Origin: Pisolithus tinctorius | Taxonomy: Eukaryota; Basidiomycota; Agaricomycetes; Boletales; Pisolithaceae | Length of the DNA: 64,000 bases | Reading direction: 5' to 3' | NCBI GenBank assembly: GCA_024663395.1 | Contig: JANFAH010000011.1 | Span: 1,426,001 to 1,490,000, forward strand | Part shown: one piece after another, positions 1 to 12,647 of the stretch | Position numbering within the stretch: the stretch's first letter is position 1 | Layout: each line of letters opens with the position of its first letter | Notes under the pieces: generated by a model | The model's input: only the letters and a program-made list of their open reading frames with translations | Database searches by the model: none | Told to the model about the DNA's origin: nothing | Position numbers and translations under genes: made by a program

Positions 1-2646
1 GAGGAACAATCCATATGCTTCATCAAGAGGGGAGACCAAAATGACCACATAAGACCTTTCTAACCAAGTGACAAACCTGAGGTGACCAAAGAACGTCCTT
101 CTGGAAGTCATACTGACAAGGAGAACACACTGACCAAGCTGCATGGGACAAGATGGGGCTGACAATGATGGGATGAACCAGGAGGCTTCAGGACAGAAGC
201 TGGTGGGAATGCCTGGCAGATATACATAGCCACTGTCTCTGGCAAGTGAGACAAGCAAGATGATTGATGAAGAGGCAGCCATGATTGATGGACCTAGCAA
301 AATGAGTGTCTGATGGATGGAGTGCTGTAGAAATGCATAGGGTGCGAGGATCCTCTCCAAACCTGGAAGGCAGAATCGTGTGGCTGAGCACTTCAAGTGA
401 GTGTGAGAATGGAGTCAATATCTTTGGAAACAGTGGAGATATGATGAAAACTGAAATGCCATACACAGGTGCTAAAAACTTTTAATGCACACTTAACTTG
501 CTTCCTCTCCTCTCTTTAGCACTGATGACTTGTTCTTGTGCAAAGGATGACTGCTTACATCTGGCAGTCTTTCTACACATGAGGCCTTTAGTCTTCATCT
601 GCATGTGTGGGCATTGCATGCAACTCATCAACAAGTTAGGCAGAGTCAGCTGTAACCATGTCCACAACACCTTTGGTGTGTGACAGCAGCAGTTCTTCAT
701 ATCCTGCATGCTCCAGGAGCTCCATCTGCAGTGCATTCCTGGGCTTTACCACTCGAGATGCTCATCTCCTGGCCTGTTGCTTTTCCTTCTCAGTGGAGAT
801 CCCCTTGATCTTGTAGAACTTGGGATTTGTCACCAGAACCACCTTCTCACCCTCCACCTGGCTAGCAAGGCCCTCATCTTAGAAAGGCAGAGGCTGAAAG
901 AAGCACAGACTAAGAAGTCATCAAAGGCAAAGAATGCTTGAAAGCCTCCAGCAAGAAGAGGCAAGGCCTTGCATGGGGTGGAGGGTTAGGGGACCACCTC
1001 CTAGAGGGAAGCAGAGGGATGGGGGGGGAAGGCAAGGATATGGGTACAGAGAGTGATGAATGCAATGTTGATATAGATTGTGGTTCCCATTCCTGTGGAA
1101 CTGAATCCCAGTGTTCCCTAGTGTAGTCTGATCAGGTAGCATCATGTTTGGCATCTTGGGATGATACCTGGCTCCAACATGAACCCCCCTCTTCAGCTTC
1201 ACTCCATCAAAACAATTCCAGATCAATCCAGCTGTCCATACCATGTCTGTGCCACTTGAATGACATGGCAGGACCATTTGGATCACACCAGAAAGGACCC
1301 TATGTGTCATTCCCCTCCTCTTATCCTGGGGGTGCTAATCCTGTAAAGTTTAGGAAGCATGAAAGCTTGTCAGGAATGGTTGTCCTGGAGGGCCTGAAAG
1401 TCACAACAGATGATGACAATGGTTGCAGCATTCCTAGGTGTCAGAATATCCATGTAAGATATGTTACCCCCCCCTCCCCATATTCACTCCATCAAAACAA
1501 TTTCAGAGATCGATCTGGCTGTCTGAATCATGTCTACCCCATCTGTATGACATTACAAGACCATCAGAATTGCATTACAAAGGTCCCCATATTTGTTTCA
1601 TTGACATACCTGATCCCCTCCTCATACCCCAGGGATGGCAATCCAGTAACATCAAGAGGGGGTGCCAGCTTGCCAGGGATGGATGTCCTGGGTATTATCA
1701 ATGCCACTGAAGACAATGGAAATGATTTCCAGCCTCCCAGAAGTATTACTGAAGAGATACCACTTCATGGTCTGACCATCCTTCTACCCCCTGTAGATTT
1801 TTTTTCCAACTGCCAATTTCATTCAAATTTCACCTGGGACATCCCAATGGACATATCTATCAACTCCCAGCATTATTTCCCCCAAATTATGGTCAGGAGT
1901 TTGTAGTTATAATTCCCCCAGGGGCTGTATAGTAGATTATTAAGGTGTGTTTGTGGCTATACACAGCTTTCAGTGACTGTGTGATTTTTTACATTTTTTG
2001 CCTGCACAAGTCATCAATGAGTTGTGCAATTACCATATATAGCAGGCGCTTTTTTGATTTTCCTTTTATAGTAGGTGCTTTTGAGACTGGAACTGGGCAG
2101 ATGGTTTAGATTATTAGGTGCATCTGGAGAAGAATAAACAATAAAACAAACATGCTTGGATCACAGCCACTACATACCCACTATGATATGGATGTATGAA
2201 GTACATGGCAAAGTTTCCCACCTTGATGGAAGATGACCTCTGTACACAGATTTTGCTTGTGTCTTCCCAAAAGCAACATAGAATGTGATAAAAAGTTGCA
2301 AATTCTCACTTGTTGCAAACCATCAACATTGATGGTTCCCAGATCTGTTCCAACTGGAGCCACTTTGTCCTGGTAAGTTTTGACTGGGCATCAACTACTG
2401 AGCTTCACCTGAAAAAGACATGAATATCCTGCCAAAAAGGTCACTGCCTTCAGGGTACTCATTTTCACTAGGAATGAGCCCCTAAGAGCCACATGTGCCA
2501 TGCAAACCTTACCATAGCCCAGTGTGTTTTTTCTGCATACAAGTACAAGTACTGGCCAGTATTTAGGGCAGTATTTATTACTGGTATTGGGGAAGTAGTA
2601 CGAACAAGCCTAATTATGAGTAACGGCACATCATGGGGGGCTTAAC
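1..2646. other. Gene-free, CpG-poor repeat-like stretch
   Basis: I recognise no conserved protein in any frame. Short open frames exist on both strands, but none carries a known motif or a convincing exon chain. CpG is rare compared with the gene block that follows, which fits old transposon-derived sequence. It contains the imperfect duplication listed separately. AT-rich sequence with T-runs lies near 1,980-2,070. Confidence 0.5.
1197..1740. repeat. Imperfect tandem duplication, period about 287 bp
   Basis: A block starting TTCACTCCATCAAAACAATT at 1,197 recurs at 1,484. Each copy continues with related sequence (a CTGTC segment, a CATGTCT..CC segment, a CATGGCAGGACCAT/CATTACAAGACCAT segment and the CCTCCTC..CC segment). 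The copies are diverged. No coding role is evident. Confidence 0.6.
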
Positions 2647-5205
2647 CTAGTTAGGCCCTGTATTCAGCCGCGGACGCTTGCTTTCTGGCTCGTCCACATT
2701 CTCGCTCTGTGTCTGATCATCCTCACGACGCTTGTCCCCCTTGTTGAAACTTGTGGTTATCTGTTCCAGCATGGCCAGATCATGCTCAGCCTCGATCAGA
2801 GCGCCATCGAACACCCCGGAGGGCCGCCAGATTTCTCTGTTCACATTCAGCGGATACCGCACCTCTCCGATCTTTCCCGCCCAGTCGAAGTCAACGAACA
2901 TGAACTCTGTCATGTCAGATTCCAACACCATAATGTTCATGCTACGAACGTCACCATGAACATAGCCATGTTGATGTAACTCATCAAGGTGGGTTCTGAT
3001 CCGTTCGAAAACCAAAGGAGGCGGGTGGACATCACAGAGATCCTTGTAACCGTCCAGTGAATCCATCACCACCATGTACCACCCCCCATGTAGCGCGTCG
3101 AAGCCGCGGAGCGCTGGTGCCCGTCCCCGTGAAGCGGAGAACCGGTGAACCTCCATCGAATAATGACGCGCAAACTTGATACAAATGCGCTGGCCAGCAA
3201 GAGTACCAAAAAAGATAAGCTTGTTTGGGTACTGCGATGTGTATTTGAATTCTTTCGTTGCGTCAGCGTTACTTCCGAGAGGCTTGAAAGAGGTGGGATA
3301 CGGGAACAGTTGCAAATGGTGCGAGCCGGATGGGTTATTATTCAGTGAGAGACGTTGATAATACCCTTTAAGCGTGACAACAGCATTCTTAAACGCTTTA
3401 AGGTGACGAGCCACTTTGGTCCGCATATAGGTATCTGTTGGATGGTAGTGGAGTGGGAGAACGAACGAGAGAGGTTGGATAACCGGGCGAACGTTCCACA
3501 CTGCTCCTGCAAACATAATTAACGGTCCTGATTGAAAAATACGGTTATTCATGGTGCATAGCGAACAGGAACAAATTGAACAGACCAAAAAGAAGAATGA
3601 TGAAGCAAGGTAAAGGTGACAACGCCATCGTTTCCGCGTACTGTCTCGAAAATTCCATGTAGTAGAAAATCGCTTGGTTATAGGGATCAGCTTGCGTGCT
3701 ACCGACTTCATTTTTGATTTCGGCGATAGCATAGCGATACTCTCCCTCGCGCATATCCCCATCCGTCACGTAGTCGTGATGCGTCGCGGAGGGCACGAAA
3801 GTCAGGCCCCACCCTTTAAACAGCTCACGGAGTTGAACAGCGCGCTGCCGTTCATCATCATAATAGTTTGACATCACAGTGTGCAGCTTCATCACGAAAG
3901 AATTATCTTCGGAGGTCGGTTCAACCACGTCACAGTCATGAAGGAAGTCACCAAATGCACGGTGAAGCAACGTCGGAGGTATGATGGCCACAGCATCGGC
4001 AGGGCGGTTGCAGTAAATAGTCTGACCATCGATCGCTTGGAACTTAGAAAATTCGGAAGGTCGCGAAACGGACGACGGGGCCTTTGGCTTAACTTGGGCA
4101 AGGAAAGCACCTCGCTGTGCCGCCACGAGGCGTTGCGGATGCAAAGGGGGCCCCTGCTCTACGCATGGATATACAATTAGACAGAGCTATGATGCGATCA
4201 TGACGGACGGCTCACCGGTATGTGGTAATCCGACAATGATATGAAGATGCTCGGGAACAGGGGGTTCTGCAAAGATCGTGGACAATCTCTTCACACTGTG
4301 CAAAGATCTCTCGGGACGGAGGTCGAGACCCTCAATTGTTTGCTTTAGCGCATCGTCGCACAATAGGGAAACGTTCCAAAGTGTTAACAGGCGCGTGTCC
4401 GTGGTGCGAAGGGCAGCTGCGTTTTCTCCTTTGATCAATCGCTTGAGGTCAGAAACCGTCTGCGTCATAGCGACCTTAACCCCGAAGATGGCGCGGATGT
4501 CTTCACCTATTATCCAGCAATTGAGAGTAATGACATCTTGGCGTGGAAACTGGACAACAACACAGAGAGTCTCGAGAACTGTAGTACCCTCGAAACATGC
4601 GGATATCTTCTGCCTTCCGTTGAGAAGCGTACCGTCATTGTTCGTGTTGAGACTCTCCAGGAGATGACCCTCCGAGATCACGAACAGCCCGATGGAAGAA
4701 TCGGGAAAATCACGGAGATCATTGTGACTGTCTTGGATTTGCTGTTTGAGCGCAGTGACACTTGCATCCGAACGGATCCGAACCATTCGCTCTTCCGATG
4801 CATCTGCGCCTCGAAACCAGTAGTAAATCTCTGGGTATGGTGCATCTGCAAAGCAGGTATGAGTGGCCAGGAAAGCTTGGATCGCAACTGCGCCTTACCC
4901 ACTATGATATGGATGTGGCACGTTGGTGGTGGTGCCGTGAACACCCCTGATATCTCATCCGAAGGATCCAAGAGTTCCCCGTCCGTCGAGAGGGTGACAC
5001 CATTGAGAGTCTCCTTATAGGGTCTTCCCAGGGGATCGTTGAGCTTGAACAGCCGGAGAGTTGAAGCTGGCACTTCAAGCTTCTCGGATTCCTTTATAAG
5101 CTGTTTGAGGGTATAGACGGTTTCAGTCGGTGAAATCTTGATAATGAAGGTGGCATCGACGGAGGTACCTCGTACCCAGCAGCAGAGGCTGAGATCGTCG
5201 GACAT
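2647..5205 (-). CDS. Crinkler (CRN)-type effector: three header domains, nuclease-like segment and protein kinase
   Basis: Four exons (5205-4899, 4845-4216, 4158-3586, 3527-2647) join in frame through introns of 53, 57 and 58 nt and give about 796 aa. Three ubiquitin-like CRN header modules follow one another (starts SLCCWVRG, IYYWFRG, LNCWIIG; two end in HIHIIV or HLHIIVG). A middle segment has an EIK motif near residue 459 followed by a Gln-containing helix, as in restriction-endonuclease-like folds of this effector class. The C-terminal kinase has a Lys in CIKF, a catalytic HGDVRSMN near 694 and DFDWAG near 716. Family knowledge: Crinklers are secreted or intracellular conflict effectors acting in host nuclei; fungal members are largely unstudied. 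I see no classical signal peptide. The gene looks intact, with CpG-rich normal codon use. It is divergent to the deaminase gene at 5,588. Confidence 0.85.
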
Positions 5206-5587
5206 GGTCGATGGAAGTTGAGAACAAGATTGGACACCACGGTGAGCAAAATGATGCTTATGTCATACATTCAACGGCGGATTTGGCCCAGTCACCGAGT
5301 CGACCCCCCCCTTGCGTCATCACAACAATTGCCATTTCGGGCAAGGCTGACTCAGCTACCCACCAGGACTGTGGCTTTGCAGGTGATCAGCTTAGATTCC
5401 CACCACCTTCCCAAAACGTCTGTAGTAACTGCAGACGCGATACGAACCTTTCGGAAACAAATCCTGTACTGGTCGAGAACGGTTCAGGGAGATTCTTGGT
5501 AGGCTATTAGCTTGATTCTGGGGTTGTGGCGACACTGACCAGCCCACCCCAAAAGCAGATTGTGAAACACTCCTATTCATACGTAAC
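5206..5587. promoter_or_regulatory. Divergent intergenic region between Crinkler and deaminase
   Basis: These 382 bp separate two start codons facing away from each other, so both promoters must lie here. I found no clear TATA box. The sequence is CpG-containing like the flanking genes. Confidence 0.5.
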
Positions 5588-7015
5588 ATGGCAGACAACC
5601 TGGAGGGCCAGTCTCGCCTTTCGGAGCAGCTTCAGCTCCTCGATCAGTTCGGTTACTCAAACATCGAGAGGTTCGTTGGCGTCGGCCAGCACAGTAACAA
5701 GAATATGCGGAACCGCACTATTCGCATTCTCGAAACCATTGCAGCTGCACTGACAACCGGCAACCCTGGAGAGGTCTTCGCTGCTGCATTTGACAGCCGT
5801 AACACTCTCACGCTTGTGTTAGCAAAGAACGACTGTGTCACCGATGAAGATAATCGGGCTGTTCGCCGCTTGTTCAATGCCATCACTGCTCCGGAGACTC
5901 AAGATGCTTATGATGTTTTGCCTTTCCTACTTTCTCGTTGTGGGCGGAATATGGAGAAGCGAGTCACGAAGATGCATGACGCAGTGACCGCATTCTCGCA
6001 TGACCTCGATATGGTCCTGAGGGACTACCAGCCCTTGGACTCCATCGAGGACGAGTTTCCGAAATCCGAGGTATATCGTGAAAAAAAGTATGGTGGAAAA
6101 CGAATCTCATCCACACAAATGATGCGTGATCTTTTAGCGGATATCACAAGAACGGCTCGGGATTTCAATTCCCAGAGTCTTTCGGCAAAGGACCTCTACG
6201 AGGACCTTGCTGTCTACATCCCCATTCTCAAAAGATCCCGTCTCCTGCGTTCGCTCAGCGAAGCCACTGATTCTATGGATCTCGACCGGGAACTGGAGTT
6301 GGAAAGACTGAAACACCGTCTCGAAAAGGTTTCCCAGTATTATTATGGAATTAACAGCCTGATCAGGTATGCCAGGCGTTATTTCCCACAGGGCATTAAT
6401 CATCGTTGGGTCGACGCTATTCCGGGCACCGGTGGGACTACAATTGTTCTGGACGACGACTACTTGGAAGCTGTGTCACGTGCACTCGGCAGCCGCCCCT
6501 CTGAGGACACTCTAGCTACGCTGCGTACGGAGTTCCCGAAAGTGGAGGAGATGTGGCGCAGCCGTCGTTCCGTCAAGACGAAGCTTCACGCCGAAATCCA
6601 GATCGTGCTTGATCTCAGCAGCCCGCTTGATACTTTGGATCATGAGCATCAACAATCTATCGGCTGTGGCAAACGGAGCTGCCTATGCTGCACATTGTGG
6701 ATCCGGGCGTACAATAGGACGTTCGATACTCAATGGCTGACGAGTGCCTCTCACGGCGGTGCGGACGCCACTTGGGCTTTTACAGGTTGTTCTTACGCAC
6801 GTGCTAAAGTGGAGGGCAAGAGAAGTGCAATTGATAAAGCTGTCATGAGAGGAGTCGAGACACGCTTGAGTAACACTCTGGATAGTCTGTTTCCGGACCA
6901 GGGGAGACCTTCTGACGAAGCAGACAGTGAGAGTGAGATGTGGTGGAGTAGTGGGGCAGCCTCACGAGTAATGAGCAGAGCTCGGGGCAAGTATGAGGAC
7001 GATGTATCTAGCTGA
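5588..7015 (+). CDS. OTT_1508-like deaminase-fold protein
   Basis: A single uninterrupted 475-aa frame. Near the C-terminal third it carries the zinc-site signature of the cytidine-deaminase fold: HAE at residues 334-336 (on beta/alpha 1) and C365-L-C-C368 in the IGCGKRSC context, followed by a His-containing ASHGG segment. IGC(S/G)K..C..C with an upstream HAE is the hallmark of the OTT_1508-like family, which is widespread in fungi and related to bacterial toxin deaminases. Substrate and role are unknown; nucleic acid is inferred only from the superfamily. The N-terminal 300 residues are helical and not recognised. No signal peptide. The divergent Crinkler neighbour suggests, but does not prove, a role in biological conflict. 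Confidence 0.8.
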   Translation: MADNLEGQSRLSEQLQLLDQFGYSNIERFVGVGQHSNKNMRNRTIRILETIAAALTTGNPGEVFAAAFDSRNTLTLVLAKNDCVTDEDNRAVRRLFNAITAPETQDAYDVLPFLLSRCGRNMEKRVTKMHDAVTAFSHDLDMVLRDYQPLDSIEDEFPKSEVYREKKYGGKRISSTQMMRDLLADITRTARDFNSQSLSAKDLYEDLAVYIPILKRSRLLRSLSEATDSMDLDRELELERLKHRLEKVSQYYYGINSLIRYARRYFPQGINHRWVDAIPGTGGTTIVLDDDYLEAVSRALGSRPSEDTLATLRTEFPKVEEMWRSRRSVKTKLHAEIQIVLDLSSPLDTLDHEHQQSIGCGKRSCLCCTLWIRAYNRTFDTQWLTSASHGGADATWAFTGCSYARAKVEGKRSAIDKAVMRGVETRLSNTLDSLFPDQGRPSDEADSESEMWWSSGAASRVMSRARGKYEDDVSS

Positions 7016-7955
7016 ACATGTACATGTCCACCTCCGTCTGACCGTCCTCGCCTTCTGACCCCAGACCTCCCAACTACTGCAGACAAGTCGGTTCCGTGAC
7101 GACATCGGCAAGGGGATCCAAGGTCACCTAGAATAGGGGCTGAAGTGTGCTTTTACTATCTGTACGAAACGCAAAGCAATATGTCGCACAAGACAGGGTA
7201 TGGGATGTCCTCTCCGTCAAGCGTATCACATTGAAAGTCTGCTCAGTATCATGGGGGTAGGTCTGGGCCTGTTCCCTCGTGCATGGATGGGTGTTATGAC
7301 AGATTTTGTTGCGATATTCTTGCTGCACCTCATGTTGCACCATCAATCAGCCGACGTTCATGTCTAGTAGAATCACGGCGTCCCCCGTGTCTGAGAAGGA
7401 TCCCACGCTGGTCAACCAAGTGCAGCTGCAAGACAACGAGGATAGGGATGGAATGCAACACGATAATGAAACTAGCGAAGTTGTGAGAGCTTGGGGGAAG
7501 CTGAACCCCTGAGTCATATGTTTCTAGTGCCGCACGCACGTTTGCCTCTGCATCGACGAGAGATCAAAGAATAGCGTCCTGAGCGTCAACTCGGCTTTCG
7601 AAGAGCCTAATGTCCACGTGAACATTCCTCATCTAAGATAATTCATTGTAAGTGTTGAAAGCCAGTTTAATGGCTCTGCAAGGTAAGATTATTTCCTCCC
7701 GTGTCAGCAGTGAGCAAGAACAACACCTCTACATAAGTAGGTGGAAGAAAAAGACTTCACCTAACTATTAACCGAAGATGGTTTTTCGGCAACTAGGCCT
7801 TAGCGTCACAGGCAAGTTCACACAAGAACGAAGTCTAGAATTTGCACTAATTATATTTATTGTACTTACCACGTACTGACTCCACTAGTCTCAACTGGGG
7901 AACGGAACACACTCAACATCCACCGACAAATCGAAAACTCGTCACATCCCCGATC
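7016..7955. other. Convergent intergenic region, nothing recognised
   Basis: This lies between the 3' ends of the deaminase (+) and SEC27 (-). Short open frames are present on both strands but show no motif or plausible exon structure. It must contain both 3' UTRs. Confidence 0.5.
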
Positions 7956-10900
7956 TTATCTCGATTCAGCCTCGCGACTGAGAACGTCTTGCCATCCTTC
8001 CTCGAACAGCTCCGTGTGTTCAGAGGGGTGGCCAATCGACGCGGCGATCCTCGGTCTGTTCTTCATCCGCAGTTCCGTGCGCCATGCGTCTACCGCTTTA
8101 GGCACTTGACTGTGCGCAGACGTCATAGGTCAGCAATCATGCACTCACACCTTCTTTGCGTAGGGGATACATTACCTCGGTGCATAAGTCCGTGCGAACA
8201 ACGCCGCCTCCGGTGCACGATTCGTCTTCACGAGCAAATCCACACATGCCTGTGTATCGCCTAGCTGGAAAAAAGTCGCGAACGCCAGATTGTTGGCACC
8301 TTTTTGTTCTGTAACACTTTCAGTCATCTTCCAATCACACAACACACTCCCCCACACGACAATAAACCAAAATACAAGGGAGACAAGGGCTGAAAATGCG
8401 AACACATACCAGCCAGGCCACCCACTTTCCTCAGCCCATCCCCATCCCCAACAGCCAGTAACAAGAGCATCAACGAACTCAAATCCCCTGCTCTCTCGAA
8501 CGCCTCTTTTGCCAAGTCGAATCTCCAAACTGCTAGTGCACGATCCCCGAGCGCTTTCCACTTTGATTCTGCCTCAGCTTCCGGCACAGATCGCGTGATG
8601 TCTGTCGCAACGTCTAGATCGTCGAGCTGCAGTGCAAGGTCGAATCTGTGATCAGGGTCGGTGGATATTTGAAGCGCAAGTTCTTTCATGCCTAATGGAG
8701 CATGGTTTATTATAAATTTTTTGTGAAGCGGACAAAACGACGAGGGAAGAAACATACCGCGAGCTTCTAAAAACCGAGCCACCTTATTCAACTGCTCTTT
8801 CGGTATAGAGGGCAGAATCTCGGCTGCGGAGTCCATGTCTCCGCGTAACACCGCTGTCTGGTACTCCACAACACTGAGGGAAAGGGTGTATGCATATATG
8901 TTCATGTCCTTGTCAGCTAGGTAGACGCGATTGTGGGCGGGGACATATCCGAGAATGTACAATGGACTGCAGCGAGGGTCAGCAACATAAAAGGTATACA
9001 CATTAGCAAAACGAGAACAAAGACAGTCAGACACGTCGACGTACATATCTGATGGGCTGATTGTATACGACTCCGTTCCGACGAAATAGTTGATCCTGTT
9101 ACTCCCCGTCGTATAAATGAAACAATCCCCGACCCATTTCGCTGTCTTGACACTATATCACCACCACACAAGTCAGATATGTCAGGAATGCGGACATGAA
9201 CGCACCTATCGGAGATCTCAGCGACGACGTCAAGCGCTTCCTCGACTCCTTCATCAGTGATCTCCACACTTTGCTCTACTTTTGCGTTGTATGCGTCCCG
9301 GTCGAAGCGGAGGACATAGAACGAGTCCTCAGAGGTGATAACGACAAACGAGCCTGTTCCCGACCAGTAGATCTGTCGTGGAAGGGTTCGTATCAGCGTC
9401 AACAGTCATAAGCTACAGTGCGTCAGCGTCGCTCCGAATCCAACCCGACTCGATCTAGGACACCACACGAATACGAAGATGCACGCACACTTTTCGCTTC
9501 GACATCAACCCTCCTCACCACGTCTCCCGTCTCCCAATCCCAAAAGACCACGAACCCTTTCCCACGCGCACCTAGCACAGGTCCTCCAAATATTGCATCG
9601 ACGGACCAATTCCCTGATCCCTTCATCCCGACCCCACCTCTCTCCTTGAAATTTTTGTACACGCGCAACTTAACCTTGTTTTCCAGCACGGCATACGTAT
9701 TCGAATCACCTGCCCATGCAAAGGATAATCCCGCTCCAAAACTCTTATTCCTCCACGCCAACGCTGTATAGATGATATACTCGCCATCGCCCACGACGGT
9801 AACGAAACGACCGTTTGGGCTGTGTAAGAGGGCATTGCCAAAGATCTCCGTCGTACCGAGTTCTTTGATGCTGAGTGGGATGCGCGTGCCTTCGGGTGAG
9901 GAGTCATCGGGAGAGAGGGTTTGGATATTACCGGACAGGACGAGTTGGTTACGGGTGTAGATGAGTTTTCCGGAAGGGTCCATGCTGTATGTTGGTTCAT
10001 CCCGGCCAAGCTAAGGCAGCGGTAGCGTCGCTCATGAGATGAGGTGTGGGAGTACAGAGGGAAGGGACATACCTTTATAACGACGATACCCTCATCATAG
10101 CCAACGGCAATTTCGTTGGCATCTTTGCGCAGCGCGACACACCAAGCCCGCTCGAGGGCATAGCTCAACGTATTCTCCAATCTATACGTGCCGCTATTCC
10201 AAAACTTGACGGTCCCGTCTTCACTGCCACTAATAATGATCGGCAAATTCGGATGAAAGACCGCAAACGAGGGATTATTGATATGTCCCTCCATCGTCTG
10301 TACACAACTCTTGCTGAGATAGTCCCAGACTTTGATAGTCTTGTCATCCCCGGTGGTGACGATGTACGGACGGTCTGGGCCGGGATAGAAGTCAACATAG
10401 TTAACGCCCTTGTCGTGTGCGTCCATCGTGAAATTGGGGTGTGGGGATCCCAGTGACCACATTTTGACGGTGCGATCGAGGCATGCGGATGCAAATGTGT
10501 TGGCATCTTTGGGGTTGAATGCGATGTTCATGACGTAGTGGGAATGTCCTTCGTAGACCTATGCGTGGACTTGGACGTGGATGTGGATGGACGTGAGGAG
10601 AGATGGGCACGAACCTGTATGCATTTCCACTGCTTGTCCCAATCCCATGCCTTGATGGTCATATCATCGCTTCCAGTAAGGACGATGCTTGCAGACGGAT
10701 GAACGGCCAAACAGCGAATATAATCTGGATGAGCCTCGAAGGAAGCGACTTTTTCATGGGTGTTATAATTGAACACGCGTAGCTGGAAATCGTCTGACCC
10801 AGCGACGAACCAGTTCTTGCGTGCGATAAAACGGACACAACGGACTGGGACTGTGGATACTTCGAATGTTTTGGCGAGTGCGCCTGTTTCGTGGTTGTAG

Positions 10901-11070
10901 ATGTTGACGGTACCGTTGTAGAGGCCTGTGAGCAGCCATGGTTCGGTGGGGTGAAAGTCGGTGCCTTTGACTCGGTCTGAACGCGAGAACAACTTGCGCT
11001 GGTCCATCTAATTTAGAAAAGCACACTAAGGCCAAATCCAAGTCGTACTCACGGATACGTCGAGCAACAT
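7956..11070 (-). CDS. SEC27: Coatomer subunit beta-prime (COPI)
   Basis: Ten exons (11070-11053, 11007-10615, 10558-10073, 10010-9489, 9372-9206, 9152-9045, 8966-8758, 8691-8410, 8308-8176, 8109-7956) join in frame and give about 823 aa, close to yeast and human beta-prime COP. The protein begins MLLDVS.DQRKLFSRSDRVK, the family N-terminus, split by a 45-nt intron after six codons. Two WD40 propellers fill roughly residues 1-600 (for example GSDDMTIKAWDWD) and a helical solenoid follows (NNLAFATFFQLGD, ALFARTYAP). It coats Golgi-to-ER vesicles and binds KKxx-type retrieval signals through the first propeller. A single-copy housekeeping gene, it anchors the window as nuclear fungal DNA. The 116-nt intron 4 is the longest. 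Splice choices at exons 4/5 and 8/9 were picked by homology. Confidence 0.95.
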
Positions 11071-11190
11071 CGTAGCGTGGCCTGGGTGAGTATTTGCTAC
11101 AGTAATATTGTAGACAGATGGCTTACAACCCCTCCGATGGGGGGTTGCCAACACAATACCCGCCAGGTGGTGCTCCTCAGCGTCCTCACC
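11071..11190. promoter_or_regulatory. Compact divergent promoter, SEC27 and the 268-aa gene
   Basis: Only 120 bp separate the SEC27 start (11,070, -) from the start chosen for the next gene (11,191, +). A GGGGGGTT run and CCTCCGAT lie within it. No TATA box is evident. Confidence 0.4.
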
Positions 11191-12110
11191 ATGAACTTCC
11201 TAAGATCTCGTTTCAAAAGGAAGAAACGCCAAAGCAACCAATCCCTTCCTTCCGTGCTCTTTCCAATTCGCAGCTACACCGCACCGATACATACATGGGC
11301 CGGCGCGATCCAATTACTCGACGAGAGTAAGAGTTGTCGTCTTCGAAAAATATGCCATTGTAAAGTTATCGGTATCGATTCAATGTCTGTCCATCACGAA
11401 TTTCTCCTCGTGTATATCAGACATCCATCGGGGAGAGAGGCGATCGGACGCGTAGAGAGAGAGACCCGATTGCCGCCCTCTGTCCCAGTATTACCGCTCA
11501 GTATCGGTAACCTCCACAGCGAGACATCAAATCCAACCCACAATGACCACGACAGAATCAGCTTGTCGTACGACGGGACTTTGAAATCTCTCACGCAGCG
11601 TCTCGACTACGCCCAACTCTACACACTGACGTATTCGAAACCATCCGAGGCACCGTCCGCCGCACATCTCGCTGCCCTTCTTGTCACTATAAGTACACAT
11701 GGAGGGCCTACGTCCACTACCAGGTCTACAGCAGAACACCCGAACGCGTGGTTCGCCTACAGCGTCATAGAAGTTCTGAGGGAGATATTTAGTGGAAAGG
11801 GAAAGGCGAGTAAGAATGGGTCAGAGTGCCGTACGGTGAGATGAGGGTAGACCCTCCAGATAGAGTCGACGTCCTGGTGCGCAAATATAAAAGCACATGG
11901 GAAGACTTTTCAAGAAAGATGGGGAGCACCTCGCAACGCTTGCAACACGACTCCGAAGTAAGTCGGTATCTACACGAATGTAGTGACTTTTGACGCGAAG
12001 CATGCACCGGGTAGCCACAGGATGTAGCGGCCCACCGTCAGCAGGCCAAAGTAGATAAAAGGGCAGAGATAGATGCGTTTGCAGACATGCTAAGGACGAT
12101 GGGGTCGTAG
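11191..12110 (+). CDS. Uncharacterised Agaricomycete protein, 268 aa
   Basis: Proposed exons 11191-11809, 11860-11957 and 12021-12110 (introns of 50 and 63 nt with GTAAGA..CCAG and GTAAGT..ACAG) join in frame. The protein starts with a very basic stretch (RSRFKRKKR), then a globular part with HHEFLLVYIRHPSGREA and AWFAYSVIEVLREIF, and ends in a charged helix (KYKSTWEDFSRKM ... AADMLRTMGS-like). I recall similar layouts in many Agaricomycete genomes (HHEF..VYVRHPSG followed by a WFA..V motif), but I know no assigned function. An in-frame GTAAGA near 11,329 could mark a further short intron. Start codon choice is uncertain. Confidence 0.6.
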
Positions 12111-12647
12111 GAGAGTGACGTTTACAGCTTGCTGCCCCCTGTCCCTGTGAGGCTATGTATGTCGACTGCTGTGAGCGTGAGCAACGGTGGGGCAACCCGT
12201 CGCGTTCGCTGGCTCATACCAAAAGGTTTGTAGCTTGACAGTGACTTCCGGGCTGTGCAATTCCATACTTACACGCCGGTACTCTCTGGAAGTATGACTA
12301 GGCACACGTCGAGGGGGTCCCAAACTAGGTGCACGTCATTCAATATGTACTATGCGGTGGTCGATGTCGACAATTAGGGTAGTTGATGGTACTCACATCG
12401 TTCGATCCTATTTCTCAACGTACTTGGCACCCAGTGATTGTCCAAATGCTCTCCTGGAACATGTCTTTTGGTTGGCGGTGGTCGATGATCAGCTAGTGTA
12501 AAGGTTTGATATGGTTTTGCACAGCCATGAGCGCCTCAGCCTGCTCGACGACGGACGCTAGCCCTTGTATAAATCACTCGGGTCCACCGTTTTAGGCCCA
12601 GGTAAACCCAACTGATCGCCTTTAATCACATCCTAGCGTCCATACAG
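12111..12647. other. Intergenic region, nothing recognised
   Basis: About 540 bp between two same-strand genes. No motif-bearing frame was seen. It should hold the promoter of the Nudix gene. Confidence 0.4.
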
